NCBI GenBank assembly: GCA_020099315.1
Contig: CP083650.1
Span: 3,472,001 to 3,536,000 of the forward strand
Direction: 5' to 3'
Length of the DNA: 64,000 nt
Source of the DNA: Citrobacter europaeus
GTDB taxonomy: Bacteria; Pseudomonadota; Gammaproteobacteria; Enterobacterales; Enterobacteriaceae
In this document: positions 53,593 to 63,017 of the stretch, one piece after another
Layout of the letters: each line of letters opens with the position of its first letter
Numbering within the stretch: the first letter of the stretch is position 1
The notes under the pieces: generated by a model
Told to the model about the DNA's origin: nothing
What the model saw: only the letters and a program-made list of their open reading frames with translations
The model's database searches: none
Program-made: the position numbers and the translations under genes

Positions 53593-54882
53593 TTACTGTT
53601 GCGGACTGTCGGCATCTTCTGCGTCAAGCACGACTTCTTCCGGGCGCAGCAGGCTGATAACTTTGAAAATCAGGCTCAGGCAGACGCCAACAATGGTCGC
53701 CAGCGCCATGCCTTTCAGCTCTGCGGCACCAATGTGAACTTTCGCGCCACTTACGCCGATGATCAAAATAACCGAAGTCAGGATCAGGTTTTGCGCTTTG
53801 TTGTAGTCAACTTTCGACTCGATCAATACGCGAATACCGGAAGCGCCAATCACGCCGTACAGCAGCAGTGATACGCCCCCCATTACAGGCAGTGGGATGA
53901 TTTGGATCGCCGCCGCCAGTTTACCCACGCAGGAGAGCAGAATGGCAAAAATCGCCGCGCCGCCGATAACCCAGGTACTGTAAACGCGGGTAATCGCCAT
54001 TACGCCAATATTTTCGCCGTACGTGGTGTTCGGCGTTGAGCCGAAGAAACCGGAGATAACCGTAGACAGACCGTTAGCAAACATAGAACGATGCAGGCCT
54101 GGGTCGCGAATCAAATCTTTTTTCACGATATTCGCCGTTACCACCAGGTGCCCGACGTGTTCAGCGATGACCACCAGCGCTGCTGGCAGGATGGTCAGAA
54201 TGGCAACCCATTCAAAGCGCGGCGTATAGAACGTTGGCAGCGCGAACCAGTGGGCCTGCGCAATCGGCGTAGTGTCCACGACGCCCATCACGAAAGAGAG
54301 CGCATAACCGGCCAGCACCCCAATCAGAATCGGGATAATCGCCATAAAACCGCGGAACAGTACGGAGCCAAATACCGTAACCGCCAGCGTCACCATCGAG
54401 ATGATGATGGTTTTTGAATCCGGTAATTGCCCCTCAGCAGGCAGTAACCCCGCCATGCCCGCAGCGACGCCAGCCAGCTCCAGACCGATAACGGCAACGA
54501 TTGCGCCCATCGCCGCAGGCGGGAACATCACATCCAGCCAGCCGGTACCTGCTTTCTTAACGATGAAAGAAACCAGGCAGAACAGGACGCCGCACATAAT
54601 GAAACCACCCAGTGCCACTTCATATCCTAACGGCAGCAGCAGCAGTACCGGAGAAATAAATGCAAAGCTGGACCCCAGATAGGCTGGGATTTTTCCTTTA
54701 CAAATAAAGAGATACAGCAACGTACCAATGCCATTAAACAGCAAAACGGTAGCCGGGTTGATGTGGAACAGGACTGGCACCAGTACCGTTGCGCCAAACA
54801 TGGCGAACAGGTGCTGCAAACTAAGCGGGATTGTCTGTAAAAGCGGCGGTCTTTCACTCACCCCGATAGCACGGCGCGTCAT
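53593..54882 (-). CDS. uraA: Uracil:proton symporter UraA
   Basis: 429 residues, 14 membrane helices expected, of the nucleobase/ascorbate transporter family. The conserved FGSTPNTTYGENIGVMAITRV region and the substrate-site Glu in AEHVGH (helix 8) are present. It imports uracil for Upp. It lies downstream of upp with an intrinsic terminator between, so it is read through or has its own promoter. Confidence 0.96.
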   Translation of the reverse strand: MTRRAIGVSERPPLLQTIPLSLQHLFAMFGATVLVPVLFHINPATVLLFNGIGTLLYLFICKGKIPAYLGSSFAFISPVLLLLPLGYEVALGGFIMCGVLFCLVSFIVKKAGTGWLDVMFPPAAMGAIVAVIGLELAGVAAGMAGLLPAEGQLPDSKTIIISMVTLAVTVFGSVLFRGFMAIIPILIGVLAGYALSFVMGVVDTTPIAQAHWFALPTFYTPRFEWVAILTILPAALVVIAEHVGHLVVTANIVKKDLIRDPGLHRSMFANGLSTVISGFFGSTPNTTYGENIGVMAITRVYSTWVIGGAAIFAILLSCVGKLAAAIQIIPLPVMGGVSLLLYGVIGASGIRVLIESKVDYNKAQNLILTSVILIIGVSGAKVHIGAAELKGMALATIVGVCLSLIFKVISLLRPEEVVLDAEDADSPQQ

Positions 54883-54932
54883 AGTGTTTTCCTCTGAGTG
54901 TTGTTTGTTATTCGCATTGGGTTGTTATATTC

Positions 54933-54961
54933 AAAAAAAAGCCGACTCTTAAAGTCGGCTT
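54933..54961 (-). terminator. Intrinsic terminator between upp and uraA
   Basis: On the minus strand GCCGACT pairs with AGTCGGC, followed by eight T. It begins 17 bases after the upp stop codon. Since upp and uraA form an operon in E. coli, it would act as a partial terminator that lowers uraA expression. Confidence 0.85.
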
Positions 54962-54977
54962 CTTTTCACTTATTCGT

Positions 54978-55604
54978 TTACTTGGTACCAAAAATCTTAT
55001 CGCCGGCATCACCAAGCCCCGGAATAATGTATCCGTGCTCGTTCAGTCCCTGATCGATGGAGGCTGTGTACAGCTCAACATCCGGGTGCGCTTTTTCCAG
55101 TGCCGCGATACCTTCTGGTGCCGCAACCAGGACCAGCACTTTAATGCTGGTGCAGCCTGCGTTTTTCAGCAGGTCGATGGTAGCGATAACGGAACCGCCG
55201 GTCGCCAGCATCGGGTCAACGATCAGCGCCATACGCTCATCGATGTTAGAAACCAGCTTCTGGAAATACGGAACCGGCTCCAGCGTCTCTTCATTGCGGT
55301 ACATACCGACCACGCTGATACGCGCGCTTGGAACGTTTTCCAGAACGCCTTCCATCATGCCCAGGCCCGCACGCAGGATTGGCACAACGGTGATTTTCTT
55401 ACCTTTAATTTGGTCAACTTCAACCGGGCCATTCCAGCCTTCAATGGTCACCTTTTCGGTTTCCAGACCAGCGGTTGCTTCATAAGTCAGCAGGCTGCCA
55501 ACTTCCGAGGCGAGTTCACGAAAGCGTTTAGTGCTGATGTCGTTTTCACGCATCAGTCCCAGCTTGTGTTTGACGAGTGGGTGTTTGACTTCCACGATCT
55601 TCAT
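54978..55604 (-). CDS. upp: Uracil phosphoribosyltransferase
   Basis: 208 residues, as in E. coli. It joins uracil and PRPP to make UMP. PRPP-binding loop ALIVDPMLATGGSVIATIDLL at about 126-146 and the uracil-binding C-terminal GYIIPGLGDAGDKIFG are complete. GGAGA stands before the ATG. Confidence 0.98.
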   Translation of the reverse strand: MKIVEVKHPLVKHKLGLMRENDISTKRFRELASEVGSLLTYEATAGLETEKVTIEGWNGPVEVDQIKGKKITVVPILRAGLGMMEGVLENVPSARISVVGMYRNEETLEPVPYFQKLVSNIDERMALIVDPMLATGGSVIATIDLLKNAGCTSIKVLVLVAAPEGIAALEKAHPDVELYTASIDQGLNEHGYIIPGLGDAGDKIFGTK

Positions 55605-55740
55605 ACTCTTCTCCTTTCCTCAGACGAGTGGCAACCACAAAAAAAATCGCCGGATTATACCGCTTTTAGTCTCTGTCGCAACACTGCATGCGCTTGATAT
55701 GGATCAACCAAAGTCATTTACGTCTGGATGATGAGTATAA

Positions 55741-55771
55741 AACAAGCCCCGCACTCATGGCGGGGCTTGTT
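55741..55771. terminator. Terminator of the GH1 gene
   Basis: AACAAGCCCCGC (55741-55752) pairs perfectly with GCGGGGCTTGTT (55760-55771), a 12-bp GC-rich stem ending in TTTT on the minus strand. It begins 17 bases after the GH1 stop codon. Confidence 0.88.
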
Positions 55772-55787
55772 ATCAATGCTATGAATT

Positions 55788-57218
55788 TTAAAGGTATTCA
55801 GCATTGGTCTGGATGACGTTTTGATACCATGAAAAAGATTTTTTCGGAGAGCGAGTTAATGTCCCGCTACCGTCATTATTTTTATCAACGTAGATAAACC
55901 CGTAGCGTTTTTTCATTTCCCCCGTCCCGGCCGAGACTAAATCAATACAGCCCCACGGGGTATATCCCATCAAATCCACGCCATCTTCCACCACCGCTTT
56001 TTTCATCTCACGTATGTGAGCGGCAAGGTAGTCGATACGGTACTGGTCGTTCACCGCACCATCATTCTCACGCACGTCGATGGCGCCAAATCCATTCTCC
56101 ACAATAAATAGCGGCAACTGATAATGATCCCAGAACCAGTTCAGCGAATAGCGCAGACCGACGGGATCAATCTGCCATCCCCAGTCCGATTTCTGTACGT
56201 ACGGGTTGGAAACCAGGCTTTTCGACTCGTCGTAATCCAGCTCAGGGTTGTCCGCCGTTGCCTGCGTCGCGAAGGACATATAGTAGCTAAAGCCGATGTA
56301 ATCCACGCAACCCTCGGTCAACGCCTGACGGTCTTCCTCGGTGATATCCAGCTCAAAACCGCGTCGGACAAAGTAGTTGAGAAGATGCTGCGGGTATTTG
56401 CCGCGCACATGGACGTCGGTAAACCAGTAACGGCGGTGCATGGCGTTCATCGCCATCATCATATCGTCCGGCGCGCAGGTCAGCGGATAGATAGGACACA
56501 TGGCGATCATGCACCCTATCTGCAATTCCGGGTTAATCTCACGTGCGACCTTTACCGCCAACGCGCTTGCCACCAGTTCATAGTGCGCCGCCTGGTACAT
56601 GACCGGCTCGCGGTCTTCACCGGGCTGGTATTTCAGACCAGAGTTAGTAAAGGGCGCGAAATCTTCGTGATAATTTGCCTGGTTGTTAATCTCATTAAAC
56701 GTCATCCAGTACTTTACTTTGTGCTGGTAACGAGTGAAAACCACCCTGGCAAAACGGACAAAGAAATCGATAAGCTTACGGTTGCGCCAGCCGCCATATT
56801 CCGTCACCAGATGGTAAGGCATCTCGAAATGCGACAACGTAATCACCGGCTCAATGCCATATTTCAGGCATTCGTCAAACAGGTCATCATAGAACTGCAG
56901 GCCAGCTTCATTGGGTTGCGCTTCGTCGCCTAAGGGAAAAATACGCGTCCAGGCGATAGAGGTGCGAAAACATTTAAATCCCATTTCGGCAAACAGCTTA
57001 ATGTCGTCTTTATAGCGATGATAAAAATCGATGGCGTCATGGTTAGGGTAGTTTTTACCGGCGATCACACCGTCGGTGATTTCACGCGCCACGCCGTGCG
57101 CCCCCGCCGTCATGACATCGGCAACGCTGACGCCTTTTCCGCCCGCCTGCCAGCCACCTTCCAGTTGATGAGCGGCTACGGCACCACCCCACATGAAATC
57201 TGCTTTAAATCCTGACAT
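55788..57218 (-). CDS. GH1 6-phospho-beta-glucosidase (AscB/BglA-like)
   Basis: 476 residues. Glycoside hydrolase family 1: acid/base Glu176 in TFNEIN and nucleophile Glu374 in FIVENGFG, with the GEMKKRYGFIYVD segment holding the phosphate-binding Ser/Lys/Tyr pattern of phospho-glucosidases. It would cleave 6-phospho-beta-glucosides such as phosphorylated salicin, arbutin or cellobiose. Closest known relatives by eye are AscB and BglA. It stands alone between upp and purM where E. coli has none, with no adjacent PTS gene, so it must rely on an uptake system elsewhere. A LacI-type operator is in the promoter. Confidence 0.9.
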   Translation of the reverse strand: MSGFKADFMWGGAVAAHQLEGGWQAGGKGVSVADVMTAGAHGVAREITDGVIAGKNYPNHDAIDFYHRYKDDIKLFAEMGFKCFRTSIAWTRIFPLGDEAQPNEAGLQFYDDLFDECLKYGIEPVITLSHFEMPYHLVTEYGGWRNRKLIDFFVRFARVVFTRYQHKVKYWMTFNEINNQANYHEDFAPFTNSGLKYQPGEDREPVMYQAAHYELVASALAVKVAREINPELQIGCMIAMCPIYPLTCAPDDMMMAMNAMHRRYWFTDVHVRGKYPQHLLNYFVRRGFELDITEEDRQALTEGCVDYIGFSYYMSFATQATADNPELDYDESKSLVSNPYVQKSDWGWQIDPVGLRYSLNWFWDHYQLPLFIVENGFGAIDVRENDGAVNDQYRIDYLAAHIREMKKAVVEDGVDLMGYTPWGCIDLVSAGTGEMKKRYGFIYVDKNNDGSGTLTRSPKKSFSWYQNVIQTNAEYL

Positions 57219-57281
57219 ACCCTTCCCCTATCGTGATGACTCTGCGCAAAACGCTGTAGATGAGGTCCGCAACAGAAAACA

Positions 57282-57293
57282 GAAACCGGTTTC
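57282..57293. promoter_or_regulatory. AscG/LacI-family operator of the GH1 gene
   Basis: GAAACCGGTTTC is a perfect 12-bp palindrome, extended to CAGAAACCGGTTTCAG, 64 bases before the ATG. It is the kind of site bound by AscG (TGAAACCGGTTTCA), repressor of the E. coli asc beta-glucoside genes. A second imperfect copy is at 57339-57350 (GTACCCGGTTTC), 57 bp away, and a third GGTTTCA half-site lies near 57321. Confidence 0.65.
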
Positions 57294-57435
57294 AGTACGA
57301 TACTGTGCATTCGGCTGGCAGGTTTCAAGCACAAGACTGTACCCGGTTTCATTTTCGTGGCGCAGTTCAAACAAATAGATAAATGATTGTAAAATGCTGA
57401 AAAAATCAGCAGATAAAACTTGATGCAGAGCAGGC

Positions 57436-57451
57436 TCGCAAACGTTTGCTT
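57436..57451. promoter_or_regulatory. PurR operator of purMN
   Basis: TCGCAAACGTTTGCTT matches the PurR consensus in its central CGCAAACGTTT. It lies about 63 bases before the purM start, as in E. coli, and gives purine-dependent repression. Confidence 0.85.
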
Positions 57452-57513
57452 TCCCTGTTAGAATTGCGCCGAATTTAACTTTTACTGCAAGTAAACATGT
57501 GGGGAAGCAGGCA

Positions 57514-58551
57514 GTGACCGATAAAACCTCTCTTAGCTACAAAGATGCCGGTGTTGATATTGATGCAGGTAATGCTCTGGTTGATCGAATCAAAGGCGTA
57601 GTAAAGAAAACTCGTCGTCCGGAAGTTATGGGTGGTCTGGGTGGCTTCGGTGCGCTGTGCGCATTGCCGCAAAAATATCGTGAACCGGTACTGGTTTCCG
57701 GCACTGATGGCGTTGGCACAAAACTGCGTCTGGCGATGGATCTGAAACGCCACGACACTATCGGTATTGACCTCGTCGCAATGTGCGTCAACGACCTCGT
57801 CGTTCAGGGCGCTGAGCCGCTGTTTTTCCTCGACTACTATGCGACCGGCAAACTGGATGTGGATACCGCAGCCAGCGTCATTAACGGTATTGCCGAAGGT
57901 TGTCTGCAGTCTGGCTGCGCGCTGGTTGGCGGGGAAACGGCTGAAATGCCGGGGATGTACCACGGCGAAGATTACGACGTGGCAGGCTTCTGCGTTGGCG
58001 TCGTCGAGAAATCAGAGATTATCGACGGTTCAAAAGTGGCTGACGGCGACGTATTGATTGCGCTCGGCTCCAGCGGCCCGCACTCCAACGGTTACTCTCT
58101 GGTGCGTAAAATTGTTGAAGTCAGCGGTTGTGACCCGGAAACCACCGAGCTTGAAGGCAAGTCGCTGGCCGATCACTTGCTGGCCCCGACCCGCATTTAC
58201 GTAAAATCCATTCTGGAACTGATTGAGAAGGTTGATGTGCATGCCATCGCCCACCTGACCGGCGGCGGCTTCTGGGAAAATATTCCACGCGTTCTGCCGG
58301 ACAACACGCAGGCGGTGATCGACGAATCGTCATGGCAGTGGCCAGCTGTTTTCAACTGGCTGCAAACGGCGGGTAACGTCAGCCAGCATGAGATGTATCG
58401 CACCTTTAACTGCGGCGTAGGTATGGTAATCGCCCTGCCAGCTCCGGAAGTGGACAAAGCCCTTGCTTTGCTCAATGAGAAAGGTGAAAACGCATGGAAA
58501 ATCGGTATCATCAAAGCTTCTGATTCCGAACAGCGTGTGGTCATTGAATGA
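57514..58551 (+). CDS. purM: AIR synthetase PurM
   Basis: 345 residues from GTG 57514, giving MTDKTSLSYKDAGVDIDAGN as in E. coli; GGGGAAG precedes. Enzyme of purine synthesis closing the imidazole ring (FGAM to AIR) with ATP. PurM/ThiL superfamily motifs VSGTDGVGTKLRLA and GGETAEMPGMYHGEDYDVAG are intact. Stop and purN start overlap by 4 bases (ATGA). Confidence 0.97.
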   Translation: MTDKTSLSYKDAGVDIDAGNALVDRIKGVVKKTRRPEVMGGLGGFGALCALPQKYREPVLVSGTDGVGTKLRLAMDLKRHDTIGIDLVAMCVNDLVVQGAEPLFFLDYYATGKLDVDTAASVINGIAEGCLQSGCALVGGETAEMPGMYHGEDYDVAGFCVGVVEKSEIIDGSKVADGDVLIALGSSGPHSNGYSLVRKIVEVSGCDPETTELEGKSLADHLLAPTRIYVKSILELIEKVDVHAIAHLTGGGFWENIPRVLPDNTQAVIDESSWQWPAVFNWLQTAGNVSQHEMYRTFNCGVGMVIALPAPEVDKALALLNEKGENAWKIGIIKASDSEQRVVIE

Positions 58552-59189
58552 AAAACATTGTGGTGCTCATTTCCGGCAACGGAAGCAATTTGCAGGCGAT
58601 AATAGACGCCTGCGAACAGAAAAAAATCAATGGCACCATACGTGCAGTATTCAGTAACAAGGCCGATGCGTTCGGCCTTGAGCGCGCACGCGAAGCGAAT
58701 ATTCCGGCGCACTCGCTGGAAGCCGCCCAGTTTGCCAGTCGCGAAGCATTCGACCGCCAGTTGATTCAAGAGATTGACGCCTATGCGCCCGATGTCGTCG
58801 TGTTGGCCGGTTATATGCGCATTCTCAGCCCGGCGTTTGTCGCTCACTATTCTGAGCGATTGCTGAATATCCATCCGTCTTTATTGCCGAAATATCCCGG
58901 CCTGCACACGCACCGTCAGGTTCTGGAAAACGGTGATGAAGAGCATGGAACTTCCGTCCATTTTGTCACCGATGAACTGGACGGCGGACCGGTTATTCTC
59001 CAGGCCAAGGTTCCGGTATTTGAAGGCGACAGCGAAGATGATGTCACGGCCCGGGTCCAGGCCCAGGAACATACCATTTACCCACTGGTGGTAAGCTGGT
59101 TTACCGATGGTCGCCTGAAGATGCGTGATAACGCAGCATGGCTGGACGGCGTTTGTCTGCCGCCACAAGGCTACGCCGCCGACGAATAA
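58548..59189 (+). CDS. purN: Phosphoribosylglycinamide formyltransferase PurN
   Basis: 213 residues using 10-formyl-tetrahydrofolate to formylate GAR. The hallmark HPSLLPKYPGLHTH with catalytic His (about residue 108) and the following DELDGGPVI with the catalytic Asp (about 144) are present; ISGNGSNLQ is the GAR phosphate loop. Co-transcribed with purM. Confidence 0.97.
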   Translation: MKNIVVLISGNGSNLQAIIDACEQKKINGTIRAVFSNKADAFGLERAREANIPAHSLEAAQFASREAFDRQLIQEIDAYAPDVVVLAGYMRILSPAFVAHYSERLLNIHPSLLPKYPGLHTHRQVLENGDEEHGTSVHFVTDELDGGPVILQAKVPVFEGDSEDDVTARVQAQEHTIYPLVVSWFTDGRLKMRDNAAWLDGVCLPPQGYAADE

Positions 59190-59200
59190 TAAAAACCAGC

Positions 59201-59234
59201 CTGTAAGCCGGATCTCACCATCCGGTCTACAGGC
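59201..59234. repeat. REP-like palindrome between purN and ppk
   Basis: CCTGTAAGCCGGATCTC and CCATCCGGTCTACAGG form an imperfect REP hairpin 12 bases after the purN stop codon, a likely 3' end of the purMN transcript. Confidence 0.7.
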
Positions 59235-59404
59235 ATGATTACCTTTTCCGGTTAACATCTCCGGTATTCATCTACGCTCCCCCCTTTCTCTTTGCTATCA
59301 GACGGTTTATTGTCATATTTTTCTGGCACAGTTGGACATCTGAGAGCAATGCTCGCCATAATAAATCGGTAGTGTCCCGTGAATGAAACGGAGTAAAAGT
59401 GGTA

Positions 59405-61471
59405 ATGGGTCAGGAAAAGCTATACATCGAGAAAGAACTCAGTTGGTTAGCGTTCAATGAACGTGTACTCCAGGAAGCTGCTGATAAGTCAAACCCGTTG
59501 ATCGAACGGATGCGTTTCTTAGGCATCTATTCCAATAACCTCGACGAGTTTTACAAGGTTCGTTTTGCCGAACTGAAGCGCCGAATCATTATTAGCGAAG
59601 AACAGGGTTCCAACTCTCACTCCCGCCATCTGTTAGGCAAAATCCAGGCCCGCGTATTAAAAGCCGATCAGGAATTCGACGGCCTGTACAACGAGTTGCT
59701 GCTGGAGATGGCGCGCAACCAGATTTTCTTAATCAACGAACGTCAGCTATCGGTTAATCAACAGAGCTGGTTACGCCATTACTTTAAGCAATATCTTCGC
59801 CAGCATATTACGCCGATCCTGATTAACCGCGAGACGGATTTAGTTCAGTTTCTGAAAGATGACTACACCTATCTGGCGGTAGAAATTATTCGCGGTGATT
59901 CGATCCGCTACGCGCTGCTGGAAATCCCTTCCGACAAGGTTCCACGCTTTGTGAATCTGCCGCCGGAAACCCCGCGGCGTCGCAAACCGATGATCCTGCT
60001 GGACAACATCTTACGCTACTGCCTGGACGACATTTTCAAAGGGTTCTTTGATTACGATGCGCTAAACGCTTATTCGATGAAAATGACCCGCGACGCCGAA
60101 TACGATTTGGTGCACGAGATGGAATCGAGCCTGATGGAGCTGATGTCATCCAGCCTGAAACAGCGTCTGACCGCAGAGCCTGTACGTTTTGTCTATCAGC
60201 GCGACATGCCCAATGCGCTGGTCGAGGTGCTGCGTGAAAAACTGACGATTTCTCGCTACGACTCAATTGTTCCCGGCGGGCGCTACCATAACTTCAAAGA
60301 CTTTATTAACTTCCCCAACGTTGGCAAAGCTAACCTGGTGAACAAACCACTTCCTCGTTTACGCCATATCTGGTTCGACAACGAGAAGTTTCGCAACGGA
60401 TTTGATGCAATCCGCGAGCGCGATGTGCTGCTGTATTACCCGTATCACACCTTTGAACATGTTCTTGAGCTGTTGCGTCAGGCCTCTTTCGACCCGAGCG
60501 TGTTGGCGATAAAGATCAACATCTACCGTGTGGCAAAAGACTCGCGCATCATCGACGCGATGATCCATGCAGCGCATAACAGTAAAAAAGTCACCGTAGT
60601 GGTGGAATTGCAGGCGCGCTTTGATGAAGAAGCCAACATTCATTGGGCCAAGCGTCTGACCGAAGCGGGTGTTCACGTCATTTTCTCCGCGCCGGGCCTG
60701 AAAATTCACGCCAAGCTGTTCCTTATCTCGCGTAAAGAAGGTGACGAGGTGGTGCGCTACGCCCACATCGGTACCGGGAACTTCAACGAAAAAACGGCGC
60801 GACTGTATACTGACTATTCTTTGCTGACCGCCGATTCGCGCATTACCAACGAAGTGCGTCGGGTGTTCAACTTTATCGAGAACCCGTATCGTCCGGTGAC
60901 GTTCGATTATCTGCTGGTTTCTCCACAGAACTCACGCCGTCTGCTGTACGCGATGATCGACAAAGAAATCGCCAACGCACAGCAAGGGCGGCCTTCCGGT
61001 ATTACGCTAAAACTTAACAATCTGGTCGATAAAGGCCTCGTTGACCGCCTGTATGCGGCGTCCTGCTCGGGCGTGCCGGTTAATTTGCTGATCCGCGGTA
61101 TGTGCTCCCTGATCCCGAATCTGGAAGGCATCAGTGATAATATTCGCGTGATAAGCATCGTTGACCGCTACCTTGAACACGACCGGGTTTATATCTTCGA
61201 AAACGGCGGCGACAAGCAGGTATATCTCTCCTCCGCAGACTGGATGACCAGGAATATCGACTATCGCATCGAAGTCGCCACGCCGCTGCTGGACCCGCGT
61301 CTTAAGCAGCGTGTGCTGGATATTATCGATATCCTGTTCAGCGACACGGTGAAGGCTCGCTTCATCGATAAAGAACTCAGTAATCGCTACGTACCGCGCG
61401 GAAATCGCCGTAAGGTTCAGTCACAATTGGCGATTTACGACTACATCAAATCACTCGAGCAACCTGACTAA
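59405..61471 (+). CDS. ppk: Polyphosphate kinase
   Basis: 688 residues from MGQEKLYIEKELSWLAFN (ATG 59405); a GTG two codons earlier adds nothing conserved. PPK1 adds ATP gamma-phosphate to polyphosphate; the autophosphorylated His is in PGLKIHAKLFLI, near residue 435. N-terminal, head and two catalytic phospholipase-D-like domains are all in frame. ppx follows 4 bases later in the same operon. Confidence 0.97.
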   Translation: MGQEKLYIEKELSWLAFNERVLQEAADKSNPLIERMRFLGIYSNNLDEFYKVRFAELKRRIIISEEQGSNSHSRHLLGKIQARVLKADQEFDGLYNELLLEMARNQIFLINERQLSVNQQSWLRHYFKQYLRQHITPILINRETDLVQFLKDDYTYLAVEIIRGDSIRYALLEIPSDKVPRFVNLPPETPRRRKPMILLDNILRYCLDDIFKGFFDYDALNAYSMKMTRDAEYDLVHEMESSLMELMSSSLKQRLTAEPVRFVYQRDMPNALVEVLREKLTISRYDSIVPGGRYHNFKDFINFPNVGKANLVNKPLPRLRHIWFDNEKFRNGFDAIRERDVLLYYPYHTFEHVLELLRQASFDPSVLAIKINIYRVAKDSRIIDAMIHAAHNSKKVTVVVELQARFDEEANIHWAKRLTEAGVHVIFSAPGLKIHAKLFLISRKEGDEVVRYAHIGTGNFNEKTARLYTDYSLLTADSRITNEVRRVFNFIENPYRPVTFDYLLVSPQNSRRLLYAMIDKEIANAQQGRPSGITLKLNNLVDKGLVDRLYAASCSGVPVNLLIRGMCSLIPNLEGISDNIRVISIVDRYLEHDRVYIFENGGDKQVYLSSADWMTRNIDYRIEVATPLLDPRLKQRVLDIIDILFSDTVKARFIDKELSNRYVPRGNRRKVQSQLAIYDYIKSLEQPD

Positions 61472-61475
61472 AGAT

Positions 61476-63017
61476 ATGCCAATACACGACAAGACTCCGC
61501 GACCGCAGGAATTTGCTGCGGTCGACCTTGGTTCAAACAGTTTCCATATGGTCATTGCCCGTGTGGTTGATGGCGCTATGCAAATTATCGGACGCCTGAA
61601 ACAACGCGTTCATCTGGCTGATGGTCTCGGCGAAGACAACAAGCTGAGCGAAGAGGCAATGGAGCGCGGATTAAGCTGTCTGTCGCTGTTCGCCGAACGC
61701 CTGCAGGGCTTTCCCCCATCAAGCGTATGCATCGTGGGTACCCATACTTTTCGTCAGGCGCTGAATGCGACCGATTTTCTCAAGCGCGCAGAAAAAGTCA
61801 TCCCCTACCCGATTGAGATTATTTCCGGTAATGAAGAAGCCCGACTGATTTTTATGGGTGTAGAGCACACCCAGCCGGAAAAAGGTCGCAAGCTGGTTAT
61901 CGATATTGGCGGTGGCTCAACAGAACTGGTGATCGGCGAAGATTTCGAACCCAAACTGGTCGAAAGCCGTCGTATGGGCTGCGTCAGTTTTGCCCAGATG
62001 TATTTCCCGGGCGGCGTTATCAGTCGGGAAAACTTCCAGCGTGCCCGCATGGCGGCAGCGCAAAAGCTCGAAACCTTAACCTGGCAGTTTCGCATTCAGG
62101 GCTGGAACGTTGCGATGGGCGCATCGGGTACGATTAAAGCTGCACATGAAGTGCTGCTGGAGATGGGCGAAAAAGATGGTTTCATCACTCCCGAACGCCT
62201 GGACAAACTGACATCCGAAGTACTGAAACATGCGTCATACGAAGCCCTCAGCCTGCCAGGGCTGTCAGAAGAGCGAAAAGCGGTGTTTGTGCCCGGGCTC
62301 GCGATTCTGTGCGGCGTTTTTGACGCGCTGGCTATCCGCGAACTTCGCCTTTCTGATGGCGCGCTACGTGAAGGCGTACTGTACGAGATGGAAGGACGTT
62401 TTCGCCACCAGGACGTTCGCAGCCGTACCGCCAGCAGTCTGGCGAACCAGTACAACATCGACAGTGAACAGGCCCGGCGCGTACTGGAAACGACGATGCA
62501 AATGTACGATCAGTGGCATACGCAGCAGCCAAAACTGGCCAATCCGCAACTGGAAGCATTACTGCGCTGGGCGGCGATGCTGCATGAGGTTGGGCTGAAC
62601 ATCAACCACAGCGGTTTACATCGCCACTCTGCTTATATCCTGCAAAACAGTGATTTGCCGGGCTTTAATCAGGAACAACAGCTAATGATGGCAACCTTAG
62701 TTCGTTATCATCGCAAAGCGGTGAAGCTGGATGATTTGCCCCGCTTTACGCTGTTCAAGAAAAAACAGTTTCTACCGTTAATTCAGCTGTTACGCCTGGG
62801 CGTGCTGCTGAATAATCAGCGTCAGGCAACCACCACGCCACCGACGCTGACCCTGATTACCGACGACAACCACTGGACTTTACGCTTCCCGCATGACTGG
62901 TTTAGCCAGAATGCGCTGGTGCTGCTCGATCTGGAAAAAGAGCAACAATACTGGGAAGCCGTAACCGGCTGGCGTCTCAAAATTGAAGAAGAAAGCTCAC
63001 CCGATATCGCCGCATAA
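61476..63017 (+). CDS. ppx: Exopolyphosphatase
   Basis: 513 residues, the E. coli length. It removes terminal phosphates from polyphosphate and also hydrolyses pppGpp in related proteins. The ASKHA fold shows AAVDLGSNSFHMV and IDIGGGSTELVIGED as phosphate loops, and a C-terminal HD-like helical domain. Translationally close to ppk. Its end overlaps the convergent yfgF by 21 bases. Confidence 0.96.
   Translation: MPIHDKTPRPQEFAAVDLGSNSFHMVIARVVDGAMQIIGRLKQRVHLADGLGEDNKLSEEAMERGLSCLSLFAERLQGFPPSSVCIVGTHTFRQALNATDFLKRAEKVIPYPIEIISGNEEARLIFMGVEHTQPEKGRKLVIDIGGGSTELVIGEDFEPKLVESRRMGCVSFAQMYFPGGVISRENFQRARMAAAQKLETLTWQFRIQGWNVAMGASGTIKAAHEVLLEMGEKDGFITPERLDKLTSEVLKHASYEALSLPGLSEERKAVFVPGLAILCGVFDALAIRELRLSDGALREGVLYEMEGRFRHQDVRSRTASSLANQYNIDSEQARRVLETTMQMYDQWHTQQPKLANPQLEALLRWAAMLHEVGLNINHSGLHRHSAYILQNSDLPGFNQEQQLMMATLVRYHRKAVKLDDLPRFTLFKKKQFLPLIQLLRLGVLLNNQRQATTTPPTLTLITDDNHWTLRFPHDWFSQNALVLLDLEKEQQYWEAVTGWRLKIEEESSPDIAA

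Noticed and set aside
59310..59329. Pho box before ppk (TTGTCAT and CTGGCAC)
   Set aside because: The two half-sites are 13 bases apart instead of the 11 needed for tandem PhoB repeats, so the site is not convincing from sequence alone.
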